A DNA stretch of 60,000 bases from Bolinopsis microptera (Eukaryota > Ctenophora > Tentaculata > Lobata > Bolinopsidae): NCBI RefSeq assembly GCF_026151205.1, contig NC_087074.1, positions 16,567,962-16,627,961 of the forward strand, written 5' to 3'. The translations under genes and the position numbers were made by a program. Positions 45,010 to 55,045 of this stretch are shown piece after piece (positions within the stretch are counted from its first letter, which is position 1; each line of letters begins with the position of its first letter). Under the pieces are notes generated by a model. The model had not been told where the DNA came from and made no database searches. It saw only the letters and a program-made list of their open reading frames with translations.

Positions 45010-46446
45010 TTACGGAACAAGAGCATTTGGGAATGCAAGTTTATTAACCAACTGGGTTAACAGACCCTCCTCAGCTTCATTTTGTGACGTACTAGACTCT
45101 GATTTTCGTGGTAAGGAAGACACACTTCTCCTTTTATCGCAACCATTCTTTTTCAGTTCTTCAATGTAATCTTCTTGAATTTTGGAAAGAGTTTGAAAAG
45201 AAATAGGACGCATTGAGAATCTGAGTACCATACAATCAACATCTTGCTTCACATAACCATATTGATTCAGAGAGTCAAGTTTAAGAATAAAGTCTGGAAC
45301 AGGAACAGTGGTGTACTGATTGGAACCAAACTTTGACAGGAACACAGATTTCTTGTTGGCATGTTCATTGCCAAACTGATTGACTGCAACAATCTCCACA
45401 CAGAAATCATAAACTGAGTTTTCAGATAACTCTTTTGGTTCGGTCAGGATAATAAAGAGTGAGACAATCTGTTTGTGAGCTATGTCATCTGTAGCCAGCC
45501 CTCCAGTGTGAACTTCTAGTTTGAAAGACAGATTACAAAAGTTCAGGGAAGAACTGTGAATGATTTTATCGTTCTGTGAAAGATAGGTGAAATTGTGCAG
45601 ACAAACAGTGGTCTTGCTAAATGGTGGACCAAATTTCATTGCATTCTCCAAGACTTTTCTGTCCAAACTAGGTGCAACATCTAACGCTTCATATTTCATA
45701 GCAGATGAAGTACAAGGGTCAGTTTTTTGTAACAAATGTAAATTGGCCAATGTATCTTCAATACCTTCCAATGCCTCGACAGCGATAGGTGCTTTTGTAA
45801 CTTCCTTCAATTCATGCAAAGCAACATTAAATGTATCAATTTCCTGTTGAAGAATCTGATTTTTTGAAGAAAACTCTCTTCTACCACTTTCATACAAGAG
45901 CATGAGCGATTCAGAATAAGTTTTATGCATTTGCTGGAAACACTTGTCTCTTGTTTTAGTGAATTTGTGGAAATTCGAATGCAAACCTTTCTGAATGTCC
46001 AATATGTTCTTCAGCCTCTGCTCAAAATCATTTTTTATCTCCAAGGCCTCATCCTGCTTATACTGACACACTTCTTTGAAAGAGGAAATTTCGTGATTTT
46101 CGTGGTCATGTCCAAACAAAACACAGTTGCTACAAATAACAATTTTACAGTCATTACAATACAGAGAGAGCTGCTCTTCTGGATGAGTTGAACAAGTTGT
46201 TAGGGATTCGGCGCTGTCAATGTCTTCTGCAAGCTGTTCAACCCAATGACAATTGATGAATTGATTGATATCCCTAACATAATGCCGACAAAGGGGGCAC
46301 CTCTTGCTGGTAGTGAAGCATTGCCTTATACAGGAAAAGCAGAACATCTTTGAGCATGCTGGGCATAGTTTAGGGTCCTTGACTGTATCCAAACAGACAC
46401 AACACATCAGGTGTTCCATGAGTTTACTTCTTTCCTTTGAGAGCAT
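45010..46446 (-). CDS. TRIM37-type RING/B-box/coiled-coil/MATH E3 ubiquitin ligase
   Basis: 478 aa in one uninterrupted frame. RING finger about 15-54 (CCVCLDTVKDPKLCPACSK, FSCIRQC, CPLCRHY), B-box 85-120 (CSTHPEEQLSLYCNDCK ... CSNCVLFGHDHENH), coiled coil about 125-245, and a MATH domain about 279-412 (TTVCLHNFTYL, LSFKLEVHTGG, SVYDFCVEIV, DCMVLRFSMRP). RING plus B-box plus MATH is the TRIM37 architecture. Human TRIM37 is about 960 aa with a long C-terminal tail that is absent here. Where I recall CPHC in human TRIM37, this protein has CPAC. A candidate splice acceptor, CTCACACAG|GACAG, lies 17 bases upstream of the ATG. No coding intron is visible, so it may be an old retrocopy or a compact paralogue. 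Confidence 0.88.
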   Translation of the reverse strand: MLSKERSKLMEHLMCCVCLDTVKDPKLCPACSKMFCFSCIRQCFTTSKRCPLCRHYVRDINQFINCHWVEQLAEDIDSAESLTTCSTHPEEQLSLYCNDCKIVICSNCVLFGHDHENHEISSFKEVCQYKQDEALEIKNDFEQRLKNILDIQKGLHSNFHKFTKTRDKCFQQMHKTYSESLMLLYESGRREFSSKNQILQQEIDTFNVALHELKEVTKAPIAVEALEGIEDTLANLHLLQKTDPCTSSAMKYEALDVAPSLDRKVLENAMKFGPPFSKTTVCLHNFTYLSQNDKIIHSSSLNFCNLSFKLEVHTGGLATDDIAHKQIVSLFIILTEPKELSENSVYDFCVEIVAVNQFGNEHANKKSVFLSKFGSNQYTTVPVPDFILKLDSLNQYGYVKQDVDCMVLRFSMRPISFQTLSKIQEDYIEELKKNGCDKRRSVSSLPRKSESSTSQNEAEEGLLTQLVNKLAFPNALVP

Positions 46447-46547
46447 GATAACATGTATCTGTCCTGTGTGAGAAATCGTTAAGTAGTTATATAAAATCGG
46501 GGGAATACCTCTAATGATAAATTTGGAGTTTGATAAGCTAGAAATGA

Positions 46548-46815
46548 ATAATATTAATAATAAATCTTTGCAGTAACACAATTGAGACAATTATGGCCAC
46601 TTATTGTGGCCAGCATTTGTGTCCTGTCAATGAAAATATTATGCTCCCTGTTGAAGTGTCCTGGTATAAAACCTATCTGAGTGACTGCATTCAAATAATT
46701 TACAAAATTATTTTAAAGAACAATCTTAAGATTTTAAGGCAATTTAGAGATACATACATGCATCAAATGGAACAAATGCAATCATCTAAATTTCTAGATA
46801 GCCCCCGTGAGATAT
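46548..46815 (-). mobile_element. 5'-truncated LINE 3' UTR copy
   Basis: Matches 48285-48520 with scattered differences (ATTATGGCCMCTTATTGTGG, AGTGTCCTG, ATCTGAGTGACTGCATT). At its left edge is an AATATTAATAATAAAT tract like the AATAATAAT tail at 48272. It is therefore a truncated sibling of the LINE at 48272-50023, just upstream of the TRIM37-type gene. The 74-codon plus-strand frame inside it is not a gene. Confidence 0.7.
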
Positions 46816-47159
46816 AGCTTCATATTCTATGGCTATTGACTTGTAGTGTCGTTTCAGGTAATGATTACACGACTACACACGATTTTTTTGGTAATGAGCA
46901 TGCAGAAAATATTTCTCGAAACTTTTTATCGATATCAAATTCAAAGCTGTACAACTAAAATCAGGTCGAATTTAATTGTTCGAATAGAAGAGCATTAAAC
47001 AGTGTACTAGACAGTTGGTCCATTAAATACAGAGTACAGACATATTCGAGATCCGGAGTGGCGCTCGATTCCTAAGACTATCTTTCCATTCATAATAGTG
47101 AAACAGTTATAAAGGCTAACTTCCAATCAAGGAATACTAATTTTAAGGATTAAGTCAAC

Positions 47160-47960
47160 GCTAATTACATGGTGCACATACATTACTTCATAAGCAATGT
47201 CTTAACGGGTGATACTCTTGACGGATGTTACTCGTCCAAATTTCTTCGAAGTAGCGCGCGCCGCTTTCTTCTCGAAATGTTATGGCCCGATGGCAAGAGC
47301 TACGAAGTAGCGCGCGCCGGGTCAGATCATTAACAATGGTCAAGTGATACTCGTAAAACATTTGTTTCAAGACCACGTCGACGAATCCAACTCGGCGCAC
47401 GTCTTGGAAGGTTATAAACTTAATTGACGATGTCAATTCATGGCAGCTCGGCGCGGCACAGTAGCGCATCGCTGTGAGAAGCCTCATTGAGTGCACGGCT
47501 CAGCACATTAACGCATCGCGCTACAAGTTATAAACCTACAAGCAATGTCCTGTTTCTATTATTTATTTATTTTACTCATAAATTTAGTTTACATAAATGC
47601 GGGTACAAAGTATTCATTAACAATTTACAAAGGATACTCGTTTCGAATATTAAACTGTCGAGGAGTCTAGAACTCGGCGCCGGGCAATCATCTTGGTTGC
47701 TATTATAAACACAAAAAGTATTTAGTACGATTGCGTGCGCAACACCAAGCTTGAATTCCATCTGAAAATAAAACATATACAATATAAAATAGTAAATTTG
47801 ATTGACGATGTCAACCCTTCCAGATCGTAATTGCAAAGCAAAGCAAAGCAACGATCTTGATGCGAAGCAAGAATGCAAGTTGATGATGATGCGAAGCAAG
47901 AATGCTAGTTTGCACGGCGCGTCGAAGCGGCGAAGTCTATATAGTCCTCCAAATAGTGAA
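47160..47960. repeat. CpG-rich decayed repeat, related to 51390-51760
   Basis: GAGTGCACGGCTCAGCACAT and TTAACGCATCGCGCTACAAGTT here match GAGTGCACGGCGCAGCCCAG and GTAACGCATCTCGCTACAAGTT at 51688-51727. GTAGCGCGCGCCG occurs twice and TTGACGATGTCAA twice within the segment. No coding potential recognised; nature unknown. Confidence 0.55.
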
Positions 47961-48199
47961 TCAAATATGAATCATCCGTCGCAATGATAAAGTTTCGTAA
48001 TGGAATCAGAAAATTTTAGAAGCAAAATAATTATTGCATATTGGGAAAATTTCGGTCGTTAACGCAATACAGGGCGTGGACACTGCAATGCTAATAATGG
48101 AAAATTCTGTGGCGCAAGTTTCATTTAGCTACCCAATTTATATGTGACATGTACAATGTTATTGTATTAAATTCAGATAAATAATCGACGTTAACATTT
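47961..48199. other. Nothing recognised
   Basis: AT-rich, no gene or repeat identified. Confidence 0.4.
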
Positions 48200-48271
48200 T
48201 GCATTGCCCATATGGCCATATGCCATGATAGCCTCCAGAAGAATGAGACTGGCTGGACATGTAGCCAGGCA
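48200..48271 (+). mobile_element. Host LINE fragment, left piece (interrupted ORF2 C-terminus)
   Basis: Encodes ASRRMRLAGHVAR, a typical start of the C-terminal block of RT-type LINE ORF2 proteins. The frame resumes exactly at 50024 after the inserted minus-strand LINE. Confidence 0.8.
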
Positions 48272-50023
48272 ATAATAATAATAATAATTCTATACTGTTA
48301 CATAATTTAAAAATTATGGCCCCTTATTGTGGGCAGAGTATGTGTCTTTATTTAAGTGTCCTGATTTAAAATCATCTGAGTGACTGCATTGAAATAATTT
48401 AAGGAGAGTACCATAAAAACGTTAAAACAAAAGGAGTAACAACTAGAACATACTTATATTAATATCAACATTAGAACAAAATACAGTCACCTAATTCCCT
48501 TCTCCTACGGTTGAGTATAGAGGAACCATCTTTGGCGTGTATTAGGGACTTAGACCATTACAAATACCCTGCTGTAAGTTTGCAAGGTATGTGGACTAAG
48601 TGGGTCGAGAGTACTCGACTTGGAAGTGGATGTTGAGAATTCTCAACTAAACTAGAAGATAATGATGTCCAGAAGATGAGGCAGTAGATGGAGTAGTAAA
48701 GGAGTAGTAGAGGCTGAAGGGGGAGTGATGTCATAAGGAGATGTAGGACATGAAGGGGGATGGAGGTGAAGGAGTACTATAAGTATAAGTATCAATTCTA
48801 TGATAGTTCACCGATGGCGATCTGTGCTAAAGATCGGAAGGCAGTGATGCTGCCATCACTACCATCTCTTAAGATAGACCAGCATGGTTGGTCATTAGTG
48901 GAGTGCTCTTGAATGGTTTCTCTGTAGGAACAGCGGTACAGTGGACAAGAGAAGATTCGATGGTAATTGTTGTCCAACATCTGACAATTCGGACACTGAG
49001 GGTCGCAGTTGTTGGCAACCCTTGCCTTGAATGCTGTGAAGGTGATGTCATGGCCATGCAAGAGAGACATTACTTTAGTGTCTGTGCTCCTGCTTGAATA
49101 GCGAGGAAACAACTTTTTGCTCCTCTCATCGATGTTATCCAGTATCTCACCCGGATTTATTCTAGGGTTCAGTAGGAGATGTTTATTCCAGGTGAAGTCC
49201 ATAAAGCGGGTTATTTCGTCTTTTGAATAGCTGACAACACCGTTGTGGACACTAGTCAGAAGGTCTATTCTGCTTCTGTTGAGCTCGTTGGACCCCCTTG
49301 TCCACGTTAGGAACTTACGTATCTCATCAATATGGTGCTGATATCGATGGGCCTTTGCCTCCTCTAGCTGTAAGATGAGTCCTTGCATAAATGGGTCACT
49401 TGTAAGTGCTTTTATTATGAATTTTATAGTGATCATCTTGTAGGATATCTCAAGGGGTGGAATTCCAAGCGCGACAGATGTCAAATCTTTGGGAGGATGG
49501 TGAGTGGATCCACTTATTTTCAAGAGGACCCTGGCATAGAAGTCTTTGAAAGTGTCTAGGTTATCTTTTAGCCATATTGGAGCAGCATATAGAAGTTTTG
49601 TGAGTACTACTGTTTTGAAGAGCATTTTGAGTGAGCTTGCATTCAGGCCTCTGTGGCGGGTGGAGTTTTGAGTGATCCTGTACCAGGCAAACCAGCATTG
49701 TTTCAATTTCAATTTTGCGTGACTCTTGAACGTAAGTTTGTCGTCTATCCTCAGTCCAAGAACAGTTGATTGACATGTATATGTTATGGGTCTATTGCCG
49801 ATAATGAGTGGTCCAAAGGCTGTGACATCAGGTGCAGATGAGGATGTTGGTGTGATCATAATACACTCAGTCTTGTTTTTGTCGCAGTTTGGGATAAGTT
49901 TCCACTTACTGCACCAGACATGAAGGTACTTGCACATCAACTGCATAATTCGATGAGCACATATAGGATCTATGTGAGAGACTGCTATGCTTCCATCATC
50001 AGCATATTTGAAGAGGCTTGAGT
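48272..50023 (-). mobile_element. Non-LTR retrotransposon, 5'-truncated inside the RT domain, inserted in another LINE
   Basis: The minus strand encodes the end of ORF2. It starts at SSLFKYADDGSIAVSHIDPI, which includes the catalytic YADD of reverse transcriptase, continues through TECIMI and GLRIDDKLTFKSHAK, and stops at 48798 (C-terminal CPNCQMLDNNYHRIFSCPLY is a zinc-knuckle-like CCHC). A 3' UTR of about 500 bp ends in an (ATT)n tail at 48272-48290. TAGCCAGGCA flanks the element on both sides (48262-48271 and 50024-50033): a clean 10-bp target duplication. CR1/L2-like by its microsatellite tail and 5' truncation. Confidence 0.92.
48798..50023 (-). pseudogene. LINE ORF2 C-terminal fragment (reverse transcriptase palm, thumb and CCHC end)
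   Basis: Open from 50023 to the stop at 48798. Contains YADD and a Cys/His cluster near the C-terminus. The N-terminal two-thirds (endonuclease, RT fingers) are missing through 5' truncation, so it cannot encode an active protein. Confidence 0.88.
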
Positions 50024-50240
50024 TAGCCAGGCATGACGACCTTCTGGCAAACCAACTTCTGTTCTGGGACCCTCAGCATGGATACAGGAGACCGGGGAGG
50101 CCCCACCTTACGTTTCTGGACATGCTAAAGAAGGACACCAGCCTGTTGAAGAGATAAGATCTGTTATGCTTGACCGCGACGTGTGGCGAGGAATTGTAGT
50201 TACTCGGACCAAGAAGCCGACTTAAGTCAGTATGCCATGT
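50024..50240 (+). mobile_element. Host LINE fragment, right piece
   Basis: After the TAGCCAGGCA duplication the host frame continues ARHDDLLANQLLFWDPQHGY and RRPGRPHLTFLDMLKKDT, then after a frameshift VEEIRSVMLDRDVWRGIV and a stop at about 50225. This is the C-terminal signature of RTE/CR1-like ORF2 proteins (GRP...TFLD...KDT...MLDRDVWR). Confidence 0.85.
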
Positions 50241-50504
50241 TTCTCCAGCGAAGCATTTTAACCCTACGTCATGGGGGGGGGGGGGGTGCAGATTCGGAAT
50301 CAGCGTCCAAAAATACACCGAAACAAATCAATTTCATACCCAAAGGGCCTTTTCACAAGAATTTTCTTCAAATTTGGGCGAGCGATTTAGTAGGAGCGCA
50401 GAAGACGAGCTATAAGGTCTTTTAAGTTTGTTTATGTAATTTATAGATAATTTATTGTAGCTTTTATATTGTGTAAAATTTTACGGACGAAATGATCCCA
50501 GGGG
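50241..50504. other. No gene seen
   Basis: Contains a short poly-G run. A segment (TTTGGGCGAGCGATTTAGTA, 50374-50400) is repeated with changes at about 51215-51245, on the other side of the 10-bp satellite. Confidence 0.5.
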
Positions 50505-51011
50505 GGACTCCTGCTCACTGCTGCTCACTGCTGCTCACTGCTGCTCACTGCTGCTCACTGCTGCTCACTGCTGCTCACTGCTGCTCACTGCTGCTCACTG
50601 CTGCTCACTGCTGCTCACTGCTGCTCACTGCTGCTCACTGCTGCTCACTGCTGCTCACTGCTGCTCACTGCTGCTCACTGCTGCTCACTGCTGCTCACTG
50701 CTGCTCACTGCTGCTCACTGCTGCTCACTGCTGCTCACTGCTGCTCACTGCTGCTCACTGCTGCTCACTGCTGCTCACTGCTGCTCACTGCTGCTCACTG
50801 CTGCTCACTGCTGCTCACTGCTGCTCACTGCTGCTCACTGCTGCTCACTGCTGCTCACTGCTGCTCACTGCTGCTCACTGCTGCTCACTGCTGCTCACTG
50901 CTGCTCACTGCTGCTCACTGCTGCTCACTGCTGCTCACTGCTGCTCACTGCTGCTCACTGCTGCTCACTGCTGCTCACTGCTGCTCACTGCTGCTCACTG
51001 CTGCTCACTGC
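50505..51011. repeat. 10-bp satellite (CTGCTCACTG)n
   Basis: About 50 head-to-tail units without a visible mismatch until the last one (CTGCGGCTAG). Such homogeneity means recent expansion or strong conversion. The long plus-strand frame (AHCCSLLLT repeat) exists because the 10-bp unit lacks stops in this direction; the other strand stops in every third unit. Confidence 0.97.
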
Positions 51012-51047
51012 GGCTAGTAAAACATGATCATGAATTCGATTGTTTAG

Positions 51048-51160
51048 GGCTCGGGTTAGGGTTATGGTTGTGGTAACAGGTATAGTAAGGGTTGAAGGGT
51101 TATGGATAGCTTCGGGGTTCCGGTTATGGTTAGCGTTAGGGTTGGGATTAGGGTTTATGT
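51048..51160. repeat. Degenerate TTAGGG-like tract
   Basis: CGGGTTAGGGTTATGG, GCGTTAGGGTTGGGATTAGGGTTT and similar words next to the 10-bp satellite. It resembles interstitial telomere-type DNA but is short and imperfect. Confidence 0.5.
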
Positions 51161-51389
51161 AAAAACCGTTTTGTACGGCTGCAAAACCATAAAAACCAAA
51201 GTCACGTGAAATTTTTGGGCGAGCGAATTAGTAAAAGCCGCAAATTTCCTTTGCCTCAATATAAAAATAACTTCTCAATGTGAACTAGTGGTCTTTTACC
51301 TTATGCAGCGCTTGATTTTAACTACTCGATGTGAACTGATTTTAGTACCTTATCTTATTGCTTATACAGTCGATCGTTGCCAATTTACC

Positions 51390-51760
51390 GAAAATGCTTG
51401 TATCACGTTGTGACACCCACAGTCGTTTCACCTTTATCGTCCTGACGATACAGTGGGAGCCGCGCACTTCGTGCGCGGCGGGTCATACAACGTATGACAA
51501 GAAAATGCGTGGTTGCGAAAAACATTATTTGATGCAATGCGCGGCGCAACCCATTGACAGATGTTTCACTTGTATTACGTTGTAACCCCCACGGTCGTTT
51601 CATTATAATGGAGTTTCACTATAGTAGATTTTTTACGATACAGGCGGGTCATATAATACAACGTATGACAACGCAAAGCATAATTGAGTGCACGGCGCAG
51701 CCCAGTAACGCATCTCGCTACAAGTTTACTAACAAAATCAAAAATACAATTTTCAAGCTT
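51390..51760. repeat. CpG-rich decayed repeat, second copy
   Basis: Shares the GAGTGCACGGCGCAGCCCAG and CTCGCTACAAGTT segments with 47490-47530. It includes a perfect small hairpin, CCGCGCAC TTCG GTGCGCGG-like, at about 51459-51480, and GTCATACAACGTATGACAA twice. Confidence 0.55.
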
Positions 51761-52308
51761 TAATGTTTAAAAAACATACAAATATTTTTATTTTTGATTT
51801 CAACTCTAGCTACAATGCAAAAAAACCTTTACAGCACGTTGCATTATTTATTTCCGTTTAACATTGCATAATTTAATTAATGCAATATAGAATTGAATGT
51901 ACGGCTTTTAGTATTTGTGTCACAAGTTGTAGGTTTACAAATTAAACCTATTAATGTAATCGTTTCGCGCGTTGAGTTCAGAGTTGCGCGTCGCAACTCA
52001 TTACATCGATTTTAATATTTTAATACTAAATACTTTAGCAATGTTGTAAAATCTTATATAAACAAATTTTAATAATGGAGATAGCGTCATTCAGTTGTTT
52101 AATGCTTACAACTTTTGCTCTGCGGTAGAACGGCCGGTTTTATTTGTATTGTGTTTATATGTATGTAATTTATGATTATTAAGAAACAGAAATCGTTATC
52201 ATAAATCGATAAGGCTTCCAGTGAAATCTTTTGACAAGCCTCTTCTCATATCATTTGTAGGTTTAAGGAATACAAATTCTAAACTTTAATAATACGGTAA
52301 TAAAGCAA
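51761..52308. other. No gene seen
   Basis: AT-rich with a few CpG-rich words (TTTCGCGCGTTGAG, GTTGCGCGTCGCAAC). No gene recognised. Confidence 0.45.
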
Positions 52309-52753
52309 GTTAGAGAGACCAGGGGCCAACAAAGCAGATGGAGCTAGATTAGATGTTAGTGCTAGGAGTGTATGGAACCCATTGGAAAGGGCATTTTTAG
52401 ATGTAAGAGTATTTCATGCTCAAGCTCCTTCCAATAAGGCTCTAGGATCTCCAACCACTATGTACAATAGCCACGAGAGACAGAAAAAGAATTTATACAA
52501 TAAAAGGATTGTAGAAGTGGAACATGGGACGTTTACACCGATAGTCCTATCAACCACTGGGGGTATGGGAAGGGAAGCTAATAAGTTCTTCAAGAAATTA
52601 GCGGAAAAACTTTCTAGGAAATCAGGCCAACGATATAGTGAGGCAATGACATTTATTAGGAAGAGAGTAAGATTTGACCTTTTGAGAACAACAGTCAATG
52701 AAACAAGAAATTTCAATGAAACAAGAATTTATATTAATTTTTTGAATTCTTAA
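52309..52753 (+). pseudogene. Retroelement C-terminal fragment (DVRVF domain)
   Basis: Open from about 52318 to the stop at 52751-52753: RPGANKADGARLDVSARSVW, FLDVRVFHAQAPSNKAL, NKRIVEVEHGTFTPIVLSTT and GGMGREANKFFKKLAEKLS. This block recurs at the end of RT-bearing elements in invertebrate genomes. D...FLDVRV followed by EVEHGTF may be a nuclease-fold core, but that is inference. The 5' part is missing; there is no credible start codon context. Confidence 0.7.
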
Positions 52754-52775
52754 AGGGTTGATTTTATATAGGGTC

Positions 52776-52804
52776 ATTGCTATATTATGTGTATATTGTT
52801 TGAA
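52776..52804. repeat. Left direct repeat flanking LINE-A
   Basis: A 29-base sequence containing TATATTATGTGTATATTG is repeated at 57458-57486 with one mismatch. Candidate target duplication of the LINE between them. Confidence 0.65.
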
Positions 52805-53434
52805 TAATTTTATAAAAAAAATGAAACAAGAAATTTAATTTTAGCACATTTTACAGAATAAAAAGATGTAAAACAATTCATAAAATATAATGCCCATTTG
52901 GTGTATGACTTTTTGTCCTTGACTGCTAGTTTGGTTTTGGAAGGACAGGTAACTAACGGGGCAAGGAATGCGCGTGCCTGAAAGCTTTTGCACACACCGA
53001 AACGCTAGTTCAGTTAGGTTTTTAGAGACAGGGCTCATTTTAGGACTAGAAGAAATTTGTTAGTAGACATTAGGGGTTCTGTTTATAGTTGTTACTATAG
53101 GTTGCAGTCTTGTTGTGACAAAAAGTCTACACTAAAACATGCTTTAGTTTATATTGTGTGGTTCAAGGATATAAAATGTGGCTTCAAGGTGTTTATTAAA
53201 GAGCTTGCGAAAGATTATGGCCTTTGTATCAATGGTTATAATAAGCTATAAATATCTTAAACTATACAGTGCTAATTAAAAATTTCTTTATACTTCATTC
53301 TCAGATTAGATTTAAATATTCGAAAAATATACATTTATTTTATTAATACCTTCTCACACATTCTTTACTCACAGGACAAGACTTGGAAAACAGTAGCCTA
53401 GAGGAATTTAATTGAGATGTGTGTGAACAGCCAG
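52805..53434. other. LINE-A 3' flank, no other gene seen
   Basis: AT-rich, with short unconvincing frames on both strands. Taken as the 3' UTR of LINE-A because the direct repeat lies at its left edge. Confidence 0.45.
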
Positions 53435-54455
53435 TTATAATGTTTGGAAAATAATATTTGTGCAGTCAAAATCTTTCACGGTCCAATCAAGCAGGGCGTG
53501 GTTATGCTGATTGGCTAATAGCGCACTTTTAAGTTTTCCTCGCAAGCACATTACATTAGTAGTAAAGTCAGTCATTCTGAACTTTGGGGTTAAAATGTTA
53601 AAAATTTTGGTTGACCTAGTGTTGTGGTTGTCAGGTGGGTCTACCTGACAGATAAGAAGGCAGGGTTTCCTCGACGAACATGTGTAACCCTCATATAGGG
53701 ATATTGGAGCACGGAATTTCATTATCTTGTAGAGCTCGAGGTAACTGTGGTATGTATAGAGATTTTGTATAGCTAGAATATTATTATGCTTGAATATCGG
53801 TTTGGTGTGTTCTTTTATGAAAAATTTTTGGTCAAGTTTCTGGTGTCCTATAGGCCTAGTACGTGCACAAGTCTTAAACTTATCAAGGTACGCCAGCCTA
53901 TCACCAAATAGTACTCTGAGACAGTACTTCTGAGCAGTAAATATTGAGCTTATACGTTGCTTAGCTGCCCCACCCCATACAGATATACAATAGGAAAGAT
54001 GTGATTCGAACAGAGTATAATATAATTGTTGATGTAGAAATTCTGGAAGGGAGCAGCGAAGTCTACATAAAGTGGATGTGGAATGATTTAGGGTTCGCTT
54101 AAGAGCTTTAATGTGATCTTCCCATGATAGGTTCTCGTCAATTATAACACCCAGAAATTTTGCGGATGAAACCTTTTTGATTGGATAGTTGTCTATGGTT
54201 AGTACAGGTTCAGGGTGTGATAAAATCTCTGACTTAGAACCTGCCATGTTGGGTTTGAAGTGTATGTAGCAGCACTTGGACATGTTTATATGTAACTTAT
54301 TCGCTCTCATATAAGACTGTAATGATGACACAAGCTCATTTCCTCGTTCATATGCCTCACGTTTTGTTTTGCCGACAACAAATATATTAGTATCATCAGC
54401 AAAGGTAACAAATGATCCTAGTTTAGAACTGTTTGTGATGTCGTTCATGGTGATG
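53435..54455 (-). pseudogene. LINE-A ORF2, C-terminal half of reverse transcriptase
   Basis: Begins at NDITNSSKLGSFVTFADDTN with the catalytic FADD, then KLHINMSKCCYIHF, KFLGVIIDENLSWEDHIKAL, and the usual C-terminal block (LYYTLFESHLSYCISVWGGA, TKIFNILTPKFR). Stop at 53435. It continues the frame broken at 55048 by the inserted LINE. Confidence 0.9.
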
Positions 54456-55045
54456 GTCTTTACGGAAAAAAGATACGTGAACCTATCATGCCTTACCTCA
54501 AAAAGCTCCACTTTCTGCCTGTTTGGTTCAGAATTAAGTTCAAAATATCACTTCTGGTCTTCAAGTGTCTTAATAACATAGCCCCTCAGTACTTACAAGG
54601 ACACGTCAATCTAAGGGAAGTACGAAGACAAAGTTCCAGACTAGATGATGACTTTTATTTGTTGAAAGTTCCTCCTGCTCCTCATTTCAGACGAACAGAT
54701 GCTGCATTTATGTTTTGTGGACCAAAAATTTGGAATGAATTACCCTACTCAGTGAGATCATTATCATCTGTAGAATGTTTTAAAAATGCCCTAAAGACGT
54801 TTTATTTCCAACTAGCTTTTGATAATATTTATAATATTTGTCCATAATGTCTGAACTGATATGAAAGTGCATAATTTTGGTAACTTCATACAAATATTTG
54901 TTCATAAAATCTGAACTGTTTAAAAAGTCCATAATCTTGCTATTTCAACACTAAGTCTCGCTTGAATGACTTAAATGTACATCTTTGTTGGGTATATTTT
55001 AATGTCGAAGCGTGTAATAAATGTTAGAATTTATTTATTTATTTA
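54443..55045 (+). mobile_element. 5'-truncated LINE (CR1/L2-like) inserted in LINE-A
   Basis: Plus strand encodes the last 120 or so codons of an ORF2 (PYLKKLHFLPVWFRIKFKIS, CLNNIAPQYLQ, FCGPKIWNELPYSVRSLSSV, stop at 54847). About 180 bp of 3' UTR and an (ATTT)n tail at 55030-55048 follow. Its right edge falls inside the LLYIN|D motif of LINE-A, whose frame resumes at the other side. Confidence 0.88.

Noticed and set aside
46593-46817. Small plus-strand gene (74 codons)
   Set aside because: Region matches the 3' UTR of the LINE at 48272-50023 and the frame is not kept in the other copy.
50492-51076. 194-codon frame (AHCCSLLLT repeat)
   Set aside because: Translation of a 10-bp satellite that lacks stops in one direction; not a gene.
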